A DNA stretch of 64,000 nucleotides from JAICMB01 sp963802915. GTDB taxonomy: Bacteria > Acidobacteriota > Terriglobia > Bryobacterales > Bryobacteraceae. The number at the start of each line of letters is the position of its first letter. Within the stretch, counting starts at the first letter, position 1. Shown here in pieces: positions 45,621 through 55,150 of this stretch. The stretch lies in assembly GCA_963802915.1 (NCBI GenBank), contig CAWDKQ010000025.1, positions 1 to 64,000 of the forward strand, written 5' to 3'. The position numbers and the translations under genes are program-made. The notes under the pieces are model-generated. The model was not told the DNA's origin. It searched no databases and saw nothing but the letters and a program-made list of their open reading frames with translations.

Positions 45621-46360
45621 AGATACGAAGGGCGGCGGCAACACGGCCTTGGGATTTTCTGGAACCGGAGCTTGAGGATGTTAGCTACGCGGCTGCAGGT
45701 CCAGCACACCCTGCCCGCCCCTTCGAGTAATGAAGAAGGGGCCACGAACAGCAGAAATCCGGCAATGGTAAGGGCGGCTATTCGCATAGGGCGACGTGCA
45801 GAGATGATGCTTCCACTGGTGAAATCAAAGACGTAGCGGTCTCCGTTGAATGTCGTAACCGTCGCAGTCCGGCTCGTGTCGTCAATCGTGATGCTTTTCT
45901 CCCAAGCGAAGTGGGACACGGCGTGGGGCAGTGTGAAGGTTGTATCCACAAGGTCGCCCACCTTGTAGGAACGATCTGCTTGCCTTTTGCGAAGAAGGTG
46001 ACCCCTTCAGTCGAGCCGTTTTCTGCCCATGGCCCTCGTCTGACAGTGGATGCCATCTGAAGGCACCAACACCGAATACGCATACCAATCTACTACCCAC
46101 AACGGAGTCGTGGAGCCATCGTTCGCATATAAGCCGCTGGTCCAATGTCCTACTCGTAGCCGCTGGGCTTTGCTCCGGTCTTCGTCTCTCAGACCGTTTC
46201 CGTCCGACTCCTCGACCACCGGCGCGATCATCACGAAAACATAATTCTTCTGCTCCGAAACAGCGGAAAATGAGAGAGGCCTTGCGACTGTATCGGCTTG
46301 AACGGGATCAGTTTCAATCAGCAATGTGAATAGCAATAAAAGGCAATGGCCAATCCTCAT
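45575..46360 (-). pseudogene. uncharacterised secreted protein gene broken by two frameshifts
   Basis: The N-terminus IGHCLLLLFTLLIETDPVQA looks like a signal peptide. The body reads SAVSEQKNYVFVMIAPVVEE and WVVDWYAYSVLVPSDGIH. A shift near 46040 leads to RRGPWAENGSTEGVTFFAKG. Another near 45967 leads to GDLVDTTFTLPHAVSHFAWE and TATVTTFNGDRYVFDFTSG, followed by a hydrophobic segment (RIAALTIAGFLLFVA). The last codons overlap the converging integrase remnant. I do not recognise the family. Confidence 0.55.
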
Positions 46361-46580
46361 TTTCGCCTCCGCGCCGCGCTGTGGCCTCTTCCCTTTCTAG
46401 CATGGGGTGGTCGGCATATCAATCAACAAAGAACTGTCATCCTCCGGTTATCTACAACAGTCGCCGGACTGCACCAAAGACACGGCGTTCGAGGGAGCGT
46501 CCTGCTCGGCGACACGTTGACGGGAAACGCGCTACCCATCGAAGTGAGCCCAACAAAGGCGCAGTCCTCTTCAAGAATGG

Positions 46581-47411
46581 TTACGATAGTCCTCCGCGAA
46601 CTCGATCCCTATGCGCCCGGTAGCATCGAGCAGGCAAAGAGATCCGAGGAGTAACCGCCTCAACAGGCACAAGCGGCTCATACTCCTCAGTGCTGAAGGG
46701 CATGAATCCATCCGGCCATCGCATCACAGACTTACAAAGTACTCGAAACTGAATCGGCGCGGGCGGGGGATTCACGCGCTCAACAGTGATCTTCGGCGAG
46801 AGATCCCACTGCAAAAGTCGCAAAAAATCCGACCTCAAGTATCGAGGGCAATAGCCAATAAGATACATGTCGCGTTCGAACTTTTCCGCCGTTCGCAACG
46901 CGATCGCATCAGGGTCATTCGGATTTTGAAAGTCCCGCATTGCCAATAACGGTTCGCCGCGCTCCAGTTTTGCCGCACGGTCGGCAGACGGACCAGGCAT
47001 ATGACTCAAGCCATGTACGAGGAAGTGAATTTGACACTCGCCTTCATCGTTCTTCTCCGGGCGGGGAAAAACCTCCAGAGTGTCGGTCACACGGCTGCCC
47101 CCACTCCTCGCCGGAATGGCAACGGGATCAATGTCACTTTCTGGCACGCACAACCATTGGAGATATTCGCGATATTCCGGCCGGCTCTTCGGAAGCAAGC
47201 GGTTTGAGAAGAGCGGGAACAACTCCTCGGATACGTAAACCGTGTGTAATTCCGGAAACGATGGCAGAGCTTCGAACCCGGCCTCGATCCGTGCCTGCTC
47301 GGCACCCTTCGTGTAAACGAACGAATAAAGACCGTCCGAATACTCGAGACGTCCTACCGGAAACCAACGCCTGACCAACGGGTCTTGCCAAGCTAAGAAC
47401 AATGTCCTCAT
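46581..47411 (-). CDS. HIRAN-domain protein with a HipA N-subdomain-like region
   Basis: 276 residues. The C-terminal part (about 145-245: LERGEPLLAMRDFQNPNDPD, EKFERDMYLIGYCPRYLRSD) resembles the HIRAN domain, known to bind DNA 3' ends and damaged DNA in remodellers such as HLTF. The N-terminal part (1-90: VGRLEYSDGLYSFVYTKGAE, VSEELFPLFSNRLL) resembles the small N-terminal subdomain of HipA kinases (a G.L...Y..G.Y.F.Y strand pattern and F..F.N.LL). Its start overlaps the stop of the kinase gene (47408-47411, ATGA). It may regulate or target the kinase. Confidence 0.72.
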   Translation of the reverse strand: MRTLFLAWQDPLVRRWFPVGRLEYSDGLYSFVYTKGAEQARIEAGFEALPSFPELHTVYVSEELFPLFSNRLLPKSRPEYREYLQWLCVPESDIDPVAIPARSGGSRVTDTLEVFPRPEKNDEGECQIHFLVHGLSHMPGPSADRAAKLERGEPLLAMRDFQNPNDPDAIALRTAEKFERDMYLIGYCPRYLRSDFLRLLQWDLSPKITVERVNPPPAPIQFRVLCKSVMRWPDGFMPFSTEEYEPLVPVEAVTPRISLPARCYRAHRDRVRGGLS

Positions 47412-48380
47412 TGCAGTTCCTTTTTCAAAACAAGCAGATTGTTTTTGTTAACGGAGACTAGACGATGTGCGAATTGAGCAGCCGTATCGGAAATACGTCC
47501 AGGAGGAACATTACTAATGATTGTAGCGGCTTCCCCGTCAGTGAGTGCCTCCAGAACATCGAGCCATCCGAGAGCGGCAGCTTGATTCCAGTGCGCAGCT
47601 TCCAAAACAGCGTAGAGCGGCGCAAGGGGTTTGGTATCAGTTTCAACGCGGTATATGGCCGATACGGCCCGGTTCGCGAATGCCTCTACAGTGCGATTCT
47701 GGTCCTTGGTTCGGAGCCGTTCTGCCCTTTCCTCATCGAGTAAGTTTCGGCCGAGAACGGACGCGTGGTCGAATGTTAGCGCCAAATGGACCGGACCTTC
47801 CGGCAAACGGATAACGCCCCAGTTTTCGTGGCGCCGGTCAGTGTTGCCGACAAGCGCATCGAGAAGCAGATACCCGATAAACGTGTCCACTGCATTTCGT
47901 ATGAATCTGAGAGGGTCCCACTCAAGCGGCAAAGCCGGGGTTTCTGTGCCGTAGGTTCAGCATCACGCGCTCAACGGTGTGTGCGGGAACCCGAAATTTG
48001 GAAACTGCTTCGACGGCGTAGTCCGGATCGGCCTCCGCCAAGAGTTCGTTTCCCAGAATCAGGGCACCGCCCGCAGGGCAAAAATTCGGGCTACAAACGC
48101 CTCGCAAGGTTGCAACTCCCGAGTCCCATTGACCGAGGTCGTATTCGGCATGGGGCAGGCCGAGCCGGCCCGCCAATTCCGCGCTCACTTTCTCCGCCCA
48201 ATCTTCGCCGGTACCGGGGCGAATTTGCTTGAAGAGAAACTTTCTGTCCGCATACCAAAACTTACCCTTCGATCCAAGAGGCTCCTCCGCCTCAGGTGGA
48301 TCCGCCGCAACGGTAATGATCGCGTACATTCCGAACAACGATAATAGCTGTTGGCGTATCGCCAAGAAGGGCTGCTCCAT
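47408..48380 (-). pseudogene. HipA-like Ser/Thr kinase core, one frameshift in the middle
   Basis: About 320 residues. The start is uncertain between ATG 48380 and ATG 48329. The N-lobe has LGSKGKFWYADRKFLFKQIR (ATP-binding Lys), GEDWAEKVSAELAGRLGLPH (helix Glu) and GVCSPNF. After a break near 47925 (TGA in RNPGFAA) the next frame continues PLEWDPLRFIRNAVDTFIGY, the catalytic loop DALVGNTDRRHENWGVI and the metal-binding LTFDHASVLG. This is the HipA/CtkA kinase fold without its own N-subdomain. A TTG at 47930-47932 could start the second ORF, but no ribosome site precedes it, so one lost or gained base is likelier. Confidence 0.72.
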
Positions 48381-48564
48381 GAACAATGGGCGATAATCAA
48401 ACAGGTCCAATGAAAGTCAAGCTGGAAATCCCGCTGGCCTGTCCCGCTCCGCGCTAGAAGCACGCGTGCTCGAAGGGCGTGCGCTCGGGCCGTTTATAAC
48501 GGACGACGTCGCCGTGACTCCGAAATCACCCTCGGCTGCAAGTAAAGGGAGTGGGGACTTCAGG

Positions 48565-49029
48565 TTAAGCGTTCCGCTTCAGCAATCCGATGGTATTGCC
48601 ATCGAGATCTGAAAACCACGCGAAGGTTCCGGTCGGGATCTTGACAGGCGGGACCACCGTTTTTCCGCCCAATGACTCGGCCTTGTTCAGACAGGCCTGG
48701 ACGTCGTCGACCTCCACGTAGAAGATCGTGTAATGCCGCGGTTCGTGGCCGAGCGAAACGATGTGTCCGGGAATGCCCGCCCGGCTTGCTGTGTCGATCA
48801 TCGCGGCGGGGCCGTTCCGTTGAATGTGCCAGCCGAACAGTTCACCGAAGAACTGCTCCGTTCTGGCGGAGTCAGTGCAGCCGATCTCAAAATGCACGAC
48901 GGGATGTCCCATGTTCTTTTCTCCAGGTTGAGTAGTGTTCCCCGATTGTTGCCACAACGGCAGCGCCGCGCCGGCGAACAGCAGAGCCGTGCGGCGTGTA
49001 TACACGGATGGAGGTCGAATGTTTTCCAT
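48565..49029 (-). CDS. VOC-family (glyoxalase/bleomycin-resistance-like) protein with an exported N-terminus
   Basis: 154 residues from ATG 49029. It begins with a twin-arginine-like leader (TRRTALLFAGAALPLWQ). The VOC domain from about residue 40 has VVHFEIGCTDSARTEQFFGE, HYTIFYVEVDD and TFAWFSDLDGNTIGLL. A shorter start at the MGHPVV ATG would give a cytoplasmic form. VOC proteins of this CFP32-like type bind metal and small molecules. The specific activity is unknown. Confidence 0.8.
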   Translation of the reverse strand: MENIRPPSVYTRRTALLFAGAALPLWQQSGNTTQPGEKNMGHPVVHFEIGCTDSARTEQFFGELFGWHIQRNGPAAMIDTASRAGIPGHIVSLGHEPRHYTIFYVEVDDVQACLNKAESLGGKTVVPPVKIPTGTFAWFSDLDGNTIGLLKRNA

Positions 49030-49142
49030 GATCCTGATTCCAGAGAGTGCCGTTTCCGAGCCGCGCCGCGAGAAGCCCTCCCCCAACGGCCACGAATCCC
49101 AGGTTTTCCAATATATCAGGACTTGGCTTGGAAGGATCTGGC

Positions 49143-50033
49143 TTACCGGCCGGCGAGGCGTTCGGCCGTGAGGCGCGCCGAAACCGCCCAATGATCTGAG
49201 CCCGGCATGTCCTTGTGGACCTTGGCATCGCTCAAATGCACGGGGCCGCGGGCGAAGATCCAGTCCAGGTCGCCGACGATCACGTGGGTGCGCATATGCT
49301 TGTCGCCGAATGCGTTCTGATACCCGGAGTCATGCATCAGCTTGGCCACTTCGGCGATGGAATGCGGATACTTGGTGTTGATGTCGCCGGCAACTACAAT
49401 CGGGGTATCCGCCGGGTAGCGCGCCGTATCCTTTAATACTTCCTTTAATTGCTCGTATTGGATGCGGCCGGCGCTGCGGCTTTCGAGATGCAGGTCGTAA
49501 ACCACCAGCGTCCGATGATCGAACTCCAGCTCCGTAATCAGGGCAAGTCGGCCGCCAAGGCGTCTCTGAAAGAGCGCCCAGGACGGTACGTATGAATGGG
49601 GCTTCCAAAATCCCGACTGGCTTTCGAAGCGCAGCATGCGGGTGGAACGAATCGGCAATGACGTGAGGATGGCCTGCCCGTGATAGGCCGGCTGGTCGGC
49701 CGAGCTTTGCCCCAGTTCCTGGAACTCGGGCGCGAACACGAAATTCATGTTCAATCGTTGGGCCAGGACCTTTGCGACATCTTTGAATTCGCTGCGCCGC
49801 GCATGGAAGTCTACTTCCTGGAGAATCGCGAGATCCGGCTGCTGCGAAGCCATACCGGCCGCGATCTGCTCTAGGCGCGATCCCCGATCGATGTTCCAGT
49901 CGAGGATGTTCAGCTCGCTCCGGACCACGGGCTGACGGGTATAGTCTCCACGGCGAATTTCGTCCAGAGGGTTGACGGCGGAGGAAACAACAAGAGCGCT
50001 CAAAACAAAAAGAAAAACAACACGGAACTGCAT
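49143..50033 (-). CDS. secreted endonuclease/exonuclease/phosphatase-family protein
   Basis: 296 residues, signal peptide FRVVFLFVLSALVVSSAV. The EEP fold motifs are in order: NILDWNID (Asn), LAILQEVDFHARR (metal-binding Glu), VVYDLHLESRS, VVAGDINTKYPHS (Asp/Asn), and GSDHWAVSARL (catalytic Asp-His). Such enzymes cleave nucleic acid or phosphoester substrates such as phosphoinositides or sphingomyelin. Secretion argues for an extracytoplasmic substrate. Intact. Confidence 0.87.
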   Translation of the reverse strand: MQFRVVFLFVLSALVVSSAVNPLDEIRRGDYTRQPVVRSELNILDWNIDRGSRLEQIAAGMASQQPDLAILQEVDFHARRSEFKDVAKVLAQRLNMNFVFAPEFQELGQSSADQPAYHGQAILTSLPIRSTRMLRFESQSGFWKPHSYVPSWALFQRRLGGRLALITELEFDHRTLVVYDLHLESRSAGRIQYEQLKEVLKDTARYPADTPIVVAGDINTKYPHSIAEVAKLMHDSGYQNAFGDKHMRTHVIVGDLDWIFARGPVHLSDAKVHKDMPGSDHWAVSARLTAERLAGR

Positions 50034-50063
50034 GGAACTATTTGCTCTACTTTTAGCACAAAC

Positions 50064-50363
50064 TCAGCTTCGGGAGATGACGCGCGGCATCGGGTAGATT
50101 TCGAAGTTGAATCCAGAGCCGGCTTTCATCACCGGGTCGTTCGCCGTGATGGCGTGTACGTCGTCTTCGTTCTCCACCTCGACGAGGCCCAAACCCCAGG
50201 CGCCCTTTGGATCGGCAACCGGACCGAATGCTATGGCCGTACGCTTGGCCGTGAGGTCGGACCAGTAGACAACATGCTGTTGCATGAGTGCGAACTCCTC
50301 GGGAGTCATATCCTGGCTGAACGTAGGCCGTGGGGCAATGAGTTTACATAAAAAGTATTTCAT
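50064..50363 (-). CDS. YciI-like protein
   Basis: 99 residues from ATG 50363 (MKYFLCKLIAPRPTF). YciI-type ferredoxin-like fold: MTPEEFALMQQHVVYWSDL (His in the putative active site), AIAFGPVADPKGAWGLGLVE, and ITANDPVMKAGSGFNFEIYP (Asp of the family). Its biochemical role is generally not known. 30 bases from the EEP gene on the same strand. Confidence 0.85.
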   Translation of the reverse strand: MKYFLCKLIAPRPTFSQDMTPEEFALMQQHVVYWSDLTAKRTAIAFGPVADPKGAWGLGLVEVENEDDVHAITANDPVMKAGSGFNFEIYPMPRVISRS

Positions 50364-50493
50364 GTTCCGGATTGACCATAACATAGCACCCTTCGTTAAT
50401 GAGACTGCGTCTAAAGATTAGAAATACGAAAGACGATTGGCATTCAAGAGCGGGTGCGATACCCTGAATTTCCCGCTCCGATAGCAACCGTAG

Positions 50494-52299
50494 GTGGCCA
50501 AAATGTCTGCACTGGCAATCCAGGAACTACCGCTCCTAACGACGCTCGTCGAGGAGGCCGTTCCTCGTCCCGAATACCCTCAGCCCCAGTTCCAGCGGGA
50601 GGAGTGGGTGAACCTCAATGGTACTTGGGAGTTCGAGTTCGATGACGAAAACGTGGGTTTGGATGAACACTGGGCTTTCGGTGCGAAGGATTTCTCCAAA
50701 TCCATTCTCGTTCCGTTCTGTTTTGAGAGCCCCAAGAGCGGCATTGGCGACCGGGCGTCGCACGCGTATGTGTGGTACCGGCGTGTGTTCCTGCTCCCCG
50801 ATGAGTGGCAAGGGCGTCATGTGCTGCTGCATTTCGGCGCCGTCGATTACCGCGCAACCGTGTGGGTGAACGGCAAGCTTTGCGGCGAGCACGAGGGCGG
50901 GCACACACCCTTCAAATTCGACATCACTACGTTCCTGACCGCCGGCCCCAACCACATCATTGTGCGCGTGGAAGATCCGCCTCGGGACAGGTACATACCT
51001 CGCGGTAAACAGCACTGGCAGGATCATTCGGAGAGCATCTTTTACACGCGGACCACGGGCATCTGGCAATCCGTCTGGCTGGAGCCGGCCGGCGAAAACT
51101 ATCTGGATAAGGTCCGGATCGACACCACGATGGATGGCGCTGTGACCTTCGACGCCAAGATCGCGAGAAGCGCTCCCGATGTCCAACTGCTCGCAACGAT
51201 CAGCTATCAGGGGAAAGTCATCGCGACGGCTATGTCTCTCGCCGAGGATAACCAAGTCACGGCGGCGGCTTTCGTCCGCGACCCCACCTGGTGGTCGCCC
51301 CGTAACCCTGCTCTGTATGACGTCACTTTCGAGCTCATCCGGGATGACCGCGTCATCGATCGCGTTCACTCGTACTTCGGTTTCCGCCAGGTGTCGACCC
51401 AGGACGGGAAAGTACTGCTGAACGGGGAACCGGTTTACCTCAAGATGGTCCTCGACCAGGGCTACTGGCCCGAATCGACGCTCACGCCGCCGTCGGATGA
51501 AGCCATCCGGTACGACCTGGAGATGGCGAAGTCCATGGGATTCAATGGGGTACGGAAGCACCAGAAGGTGGAAGATCCGCGCTTCCTTTATTGGGCCGAC
51601 CGGATGGGCATGCTGGTTTCAGCGGAAATGGCGAACGCCTACATGTTCGACGGCGAGTCCGTCGGTCGCCTCACCCGCGAGTGGATCGACGCAGTCAGCC
51701 GCGACTACAACCATCCCAGCATCATTATTTGGGTGCCCATCAATGAAAGTTGGGGAGTGCCTAACGTCCGCGACGCGCGCCAGCAGGCACATATGAAAGC
51801 GATGTACATGCTGACCAAGTCGCTCGATTCGACCCGGCTGGTGATCGACAACGACGGGTGGGAACATACCGACTGCACCGACCTGTTCGCGGTCCACGAC
51901 TACTCGCGTAACGGCGAGCTCTTCTATGAGCGCTTCAAGACCGTCCAGGAAGGGAAGATCCCGGTTCCGTTCCAGGGCAAGATGTTTCTCGCGCCCGGCT
52001 ACCAGTACAACGGCTCGCCCATTTTCCTCTCGGAGTTCGGCGGAATCTCCTATGTTCCGGCGGATACCCAGGTCCCAGAGAATTCGTGGGGATATGAGGG
52101 TATGGAACATTCCGAATCCGCGACGCTGGACCGCGTGCGGGGGATCTATGAGGCCATCGCGAAGCTACCCCGGATTATCGGGATCTGCTACACGCAACTG
52201 ACGGATGTCGAGCAGGAGGTTAACGGCCTTCTCACGTACGACCGGCGTCCGAAGTTCGATCCCGCGGCGATCCGGTCCATCAACGGCCTGCTGCGTTAA
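50494..52299 (+). CDS. glycoside hydrolase family 2 protein (beta-glucuronidase/beta-galactosidase-like)
   Basis: 601 residues, no signal peptide, so probably cytoplasmic. The sugar-binding domain has EEWVNLNGTWEFEFDD and YVWYRRVFLLPDEWQGRHVL; an Ig-like domain runs from about 195-300. The TIM barrel has LDQGYWPESTLTPPSDEAIR, acid/base Glu in IIIWVPINESWGVPN (about residue 417) and the nucleophile-type Glu in SPIFLSEFGGISY (about residue 513). It is shorter than the secreted GH2 at 41.5 kb. The exact sugar specificity is undetermined. treY follows 35 bases later. Confidence 0.9.
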   Translation: MAKMSALAIQELPLLTTLVEEAVPRPEYPQPQFQREEWVNLNGTWEFEFDDENVGLDEHWAFGAKDFSKSILVPFCFESPKSGIGDRASHAYVWYRRVFLLPDEWQGRHVLLHFGAVDYRATVWVNGKLCGEHEGGHTPFKFDITTFLTAGPNHIIVRVEDPPRDRYIPRGKQHWQDHSESIFYTRTTGIWQSVWLEPAGENYLDKVRIDTTMDGAVTFDAKIARSAPDVQLLATISYQGKVIATAMSLAEDNQVTAAAFVRDPTWWSPRNPALYDVTFELIRDDRVIDRVHSYFGFRQVSTQDGKVLLNGEPVYLKMVLDQGYWPESTLTPPSDEAIRYDLEMAKSMGFNGVRKHQKVEDPRFLYWADRMGMLVSAEMANAYMFDGESVGRLTREWIDAVSRDYNHPSIIIWVPINESWGVPNVRDARQQAHMKAMYMLTKSLDSTRLVIDNDGWEHTDCTDLFAVHDYSRNGELFYERFKTVQEGKIPVPFQGKMFLAPGYQYNGSPIFLSEFGGISYVPADTQVPENSWGYEGMEHSESATLDRVRGIYEAIAKLPRIIGICYTQLTDVEQEVNGLLTYDRRPKFDPAAIRSINGLLR

Positions 52300-52334
52300 A
52301 TGTTGCACTTCGCGGCTGCCAATCGTCTAACGGT

Positions 52335-55100
52335 TTGCACACCCCGAACGCGACGTATCGTATTCAATTAAATAAAGATTTCGGCTTTTGCGACGCCCTC
52401 AGGCTGGTCCCGCATCTGCATTCGATCGGGATCTCGGACCTTTATCTGTCGCCGATCTCCCAGGCGCGGAAGGGCAGCATGCACGGCTACGACGTCACGG
52501 ATCCGTCGCGGCTGAACGAGGAACTCGGTACGCCGCGGGATTTTGAGGCGCTCGTGCAGGCTTTGCGCTCGCGCGGGATGAGCATCCTGCTGGATATCGT
52601 TCCGAATCACATGGCCGCCAGTCCCGCGAATCCCTGGTGGGTAAATGTGCTCGAAAACGGCTCGGCCTCGCCGTATTCCGCGTTCTTTGACGTGGCCTGG
52701 GGCGACGATTCGCCGACGGTGCACGAGGGCATTTATCTTCCGATTCTGGGCGAGCCTTATGCCGAAGCGTTGGAACAGCAGAAACTACATCTCTGGATCG
52801 ACGCGCATGGGCTGCATCTCAGTTATTACGAGACGCCGTTTCCGCTCGATCCCTCGACTTACGCGGATGTCGTCTCTTACCGGCTGAGCGAATTGCTCGG
52901 GAAGCTCGATTCTTCAACCCCGCTGCTCCAGGAACTCGGCGAGTTTCTGGAAACCGCCGAGCGTCTGCCGGCGAGAACTTCGTCTGAGTGGGAAACTCTC
53001 GAAGTCCGGCGTCGTGAAGCGCCGCGCGTCAAACAGAAGCTCGCGGATCTCTATGCGCGATTCCAGCAGTTTCGCGATTTTATAGACGAGAATATCCGTA
53101 TTTTCAACGGCAAACAGGGCGATCCGCGCAGCTTCGACCTGCTGGACGCGCTGATCCGCAAACAACCGTACGAGTTGGCGTTCTGGCGCGTGGCACGCGA
53201 GAAAATCAACTACCGGCGCTTCTTCGATGTCACGGAGCTCATCGCGATTCGGGCGCAGGATGGTCAGGTTTTCGATGCCATCCACGCCCTGCCTTTGAAG
53301 CTGCTCGAGGAGGGGAAGGTCTCCGGTCTTAGGATCGATCATGTCGACGGTCTGTTCGATCCGGCCGGTTATCTTGACCGGCTCCAGAAGCGGGCTACCG
53401 AAGCGACCGGCGGGAAGACGGTCTATATCGTCGTCGAGAAAATCCTGAACGATGACGAGCGGCTGCCTGACGGATGGCCAGTCGCGGGGAGCACCGGCTA
53501 CGATTTTCTCGGCGCCGTGAACAACGTCTTTGTGCGTCCGGAAGGGCTCGAACGGCTGCAGCAGTTTTACGCGGAGTTTACTGGGGAGACGCGAAGCTTT
53601 TACGACGTCGCCAACGAGCAGAAACGCAAGATCATGCGGGATCTCTTTGTCGGCGAGATGAACGCGCTGGCGTTTCACCTCCAGTCCATTGCCGAGAACG
53701 ATCGCTATGGCCGAGATATCAGCCCACAGGGGATTCGCCGCGCGCTGGTGGAGATTACGATCTCCATGCACGTCTATCGGACCTACGCACGTGACGTTCA
53801 TCTTGGCGGCCATGACTCCGATTTCCTGGGCCGCGCCATCGATGACGCCCGCAGGCGCAATCCCGAGATCAGCGCCGCCTGCTTCGACTTCGTGTCTCGG
53901 GCGCTTCTGCTCGATCTGCCGGACAATCTGAAACAAGACGCGTTGCGTTTCCTCATGCGCTGGCAGCAGTTAACCGGACCCATTATGGCGAAAGGGGTCG
54001 AGGACACGACGTTGTATGTTTTCAATCGTCTGGTTTCGATGAATGAAGTCGGCGGATCGCCGGAGCCGGTCACGGTTGAACAGTTCCACGCCTTCAATTC
54101 CGAACGGAACGCCCATTGGCCGGGCGCCATGAGCGCAACGTCCACCCACGACACCAAACGCAGCGCCGATGTACGAGCGCGGATCAATGTTCTGTCGGAG
54201 ATGCCGGATGCGTGGGCCAAGAACGTCCGGCGGTGGGGACGCTGGAATCGGCAGTTCAAACGGAAGATCGGCGAAGCCCTGGCTCCCGACAAGAACGACG
54301 AGTATCTGATCTATCAGACCCTTATCGGTGCGTGGCCGATCGAGAAGGAACGTTTGGAACAGTATTTGGTGAAAGCGTTGCGCGAGGGCAAAACTCATAC
54401 GAGCTGGCTCCAACCTAACAAGGACTACGAAGCCGCGGCGGTCGAGTTTGCCGGGAAGATTCTCGATTCGTCGGACAGGTTCTTCGGGCAGTTCGAGGCA
54501 GTGCGGAAAAGGATGTCATTCTATGGCGCCGTGAATTCGCTGGCGCAAACGCTTTTGAAGATCGCGAGCCCGGGCATCCCGGATTTTTACCAGGACACGA
54601 TTCGCTGGAGTTTTCGTCTGGTCGACCCGGACAATCGGGTGCCACCGGATCCCGAGCGCACCGAAGCGCCCCGTCGATTCGATCCCGAGCTTCTCGATAA
54701 TTGGGAGGACGGGCGCATCAAGGCGTGGGTTACAGCGGCGGCGCTATGTTTCCGGAAGGATAATCCCGATTTGTTCTCGAAGGGTGAATACTTACCGCTG
54801 ACCGGGACAGGCGACGCGGCGGGTCACTCGATCAGTTTTGCCAAGCGCCATGGATCGCTCTACTTGGTCGCTATCGCGCCGCGTTTCAGCAGCCAGTTTT
54901 CCGCTCTTGAAAAATGGCCGATCGGGAGGAGAATCTGGCGCAATAGCTCTATCATTCTTCCGCGGGACGCCCCGACTGTTTGGCGCAATGTGCTAACAAA
55001 CGAGACGTTTAGCGCCGCGGTTGCAGACGAGCGAAGGGTAATCTACGTCTCGGACGCGCTGAAGTCTTGCCCAGTTGCGCTCTTACAATCTACGTCGTAG
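52335..55100 (+). CDS. treY: maltooligosyltrehalose synthase
   Basis: 921 residues from TTG 52335 (HTPNATYRIQLNKDFGFCDA). A GH13 enzyme that turns the reducing end of maltodextrin into a trehalose unit. Contains SDLYLSPISQARKGSMHGYD, ILLDIVPNHMA, the catalytic aspartate in SGLRIDHVDGLFDP (about residue 337), the acid/base Glu in VYIVVEKIL, MAKGVEDTTLYVFNRL, ATSTHDTKRSADVR and PGIPDFYQ. The length suits TreY. The partner treZ, which would release trehalose, is not in the window. Trehalose is an osmoprotectant in soil bacteria. Confidence 0.95.
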   Translation: MHTPNATYRIQLNKDFGFCDALRLVPHLHSIGISDLYLSPISQARKGSMHGYDVTDPSRLNEELGTPRDFEALVQALRSRGMSILLDIVPNHMAASPANPWWVNVLENGSASPYSAFFDVAWGDDSPTVHEGIYLPILGEPYAEALEQQKLHLWIDAHGLHLSYYETPFPLDPSTYADVVSYRLSELLGKLDSSTPLLQELGEFLETAERLPARTSSEWETLEVRRREAPRVKQKLADLYARFQQFRDFIDENIRIFNGKQGDPRSFDLLDALIRKQPYELAFWRVAREKINYRRFFDVTELIAIRAQDGQVFDAIHALPLKLLEEGKVSGLRIDHVDGLFDPAGYLDRLQKRATEATGGKTVYIVVEKILNDDERLPDGWPVAGSTGYDFLGAVNNVFVRPEGLERLQQFYAEFTGETRSFYDVANEQKRKIMRDLFVGEMNALAFHLQSIAENDRYGRDISPQGIRRALVEITISMHVYRTYARDVHLGGHDSDFLGRAIDDARRRNPEISAACFDFVSRALLLDLPDNLKQDALRFLMRWQQLTGPIMAKGVEDTTLYVFNRLVSMNEVGGSPEPVTVEQFHAFNSERNAHWPGAMSATSTHDTKRSADVRARINVLSEMPDAWAKNVRRWGRWNRQFKRKIGEALAPDKNDEYLIYQTLIGAWPIEKERLEQYLVKALREGKTHTSWLQPNKDYEAAAVEFAGKILDSSDRFFGQFEAVRKRMSFYGAVNSLAQTLLKIASPGIPDFYQDTIRWSFRLVDPDNRVPPDPERTEAPRRFDPELLDNWEDGRIKAWVTAAALCFRKDNPDLFSKGEYLPLTGTGDAAGHSISFAKRHGSLYLVAIAPRFSSQFSALEKWPIGRRIWRNSSIILPRDAPTVWRNVLTNETFSAAVADERRVIYVSDALKSCPVALLQSTS

Positions 55101-55150
55101 GGCGAAAGGTTTTTGGCTTCGCGGCGTCTAACGAAGTGAGGTCTCCATAA

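Noticed and set aside
47408..47932. Second kinase ORF as a separately translated half kinase (natural split protein)
   Set aside because: The TTG start has no ribosome site and the break falls within the kinase fold, not at a domain border; a single frameshift is simpler.
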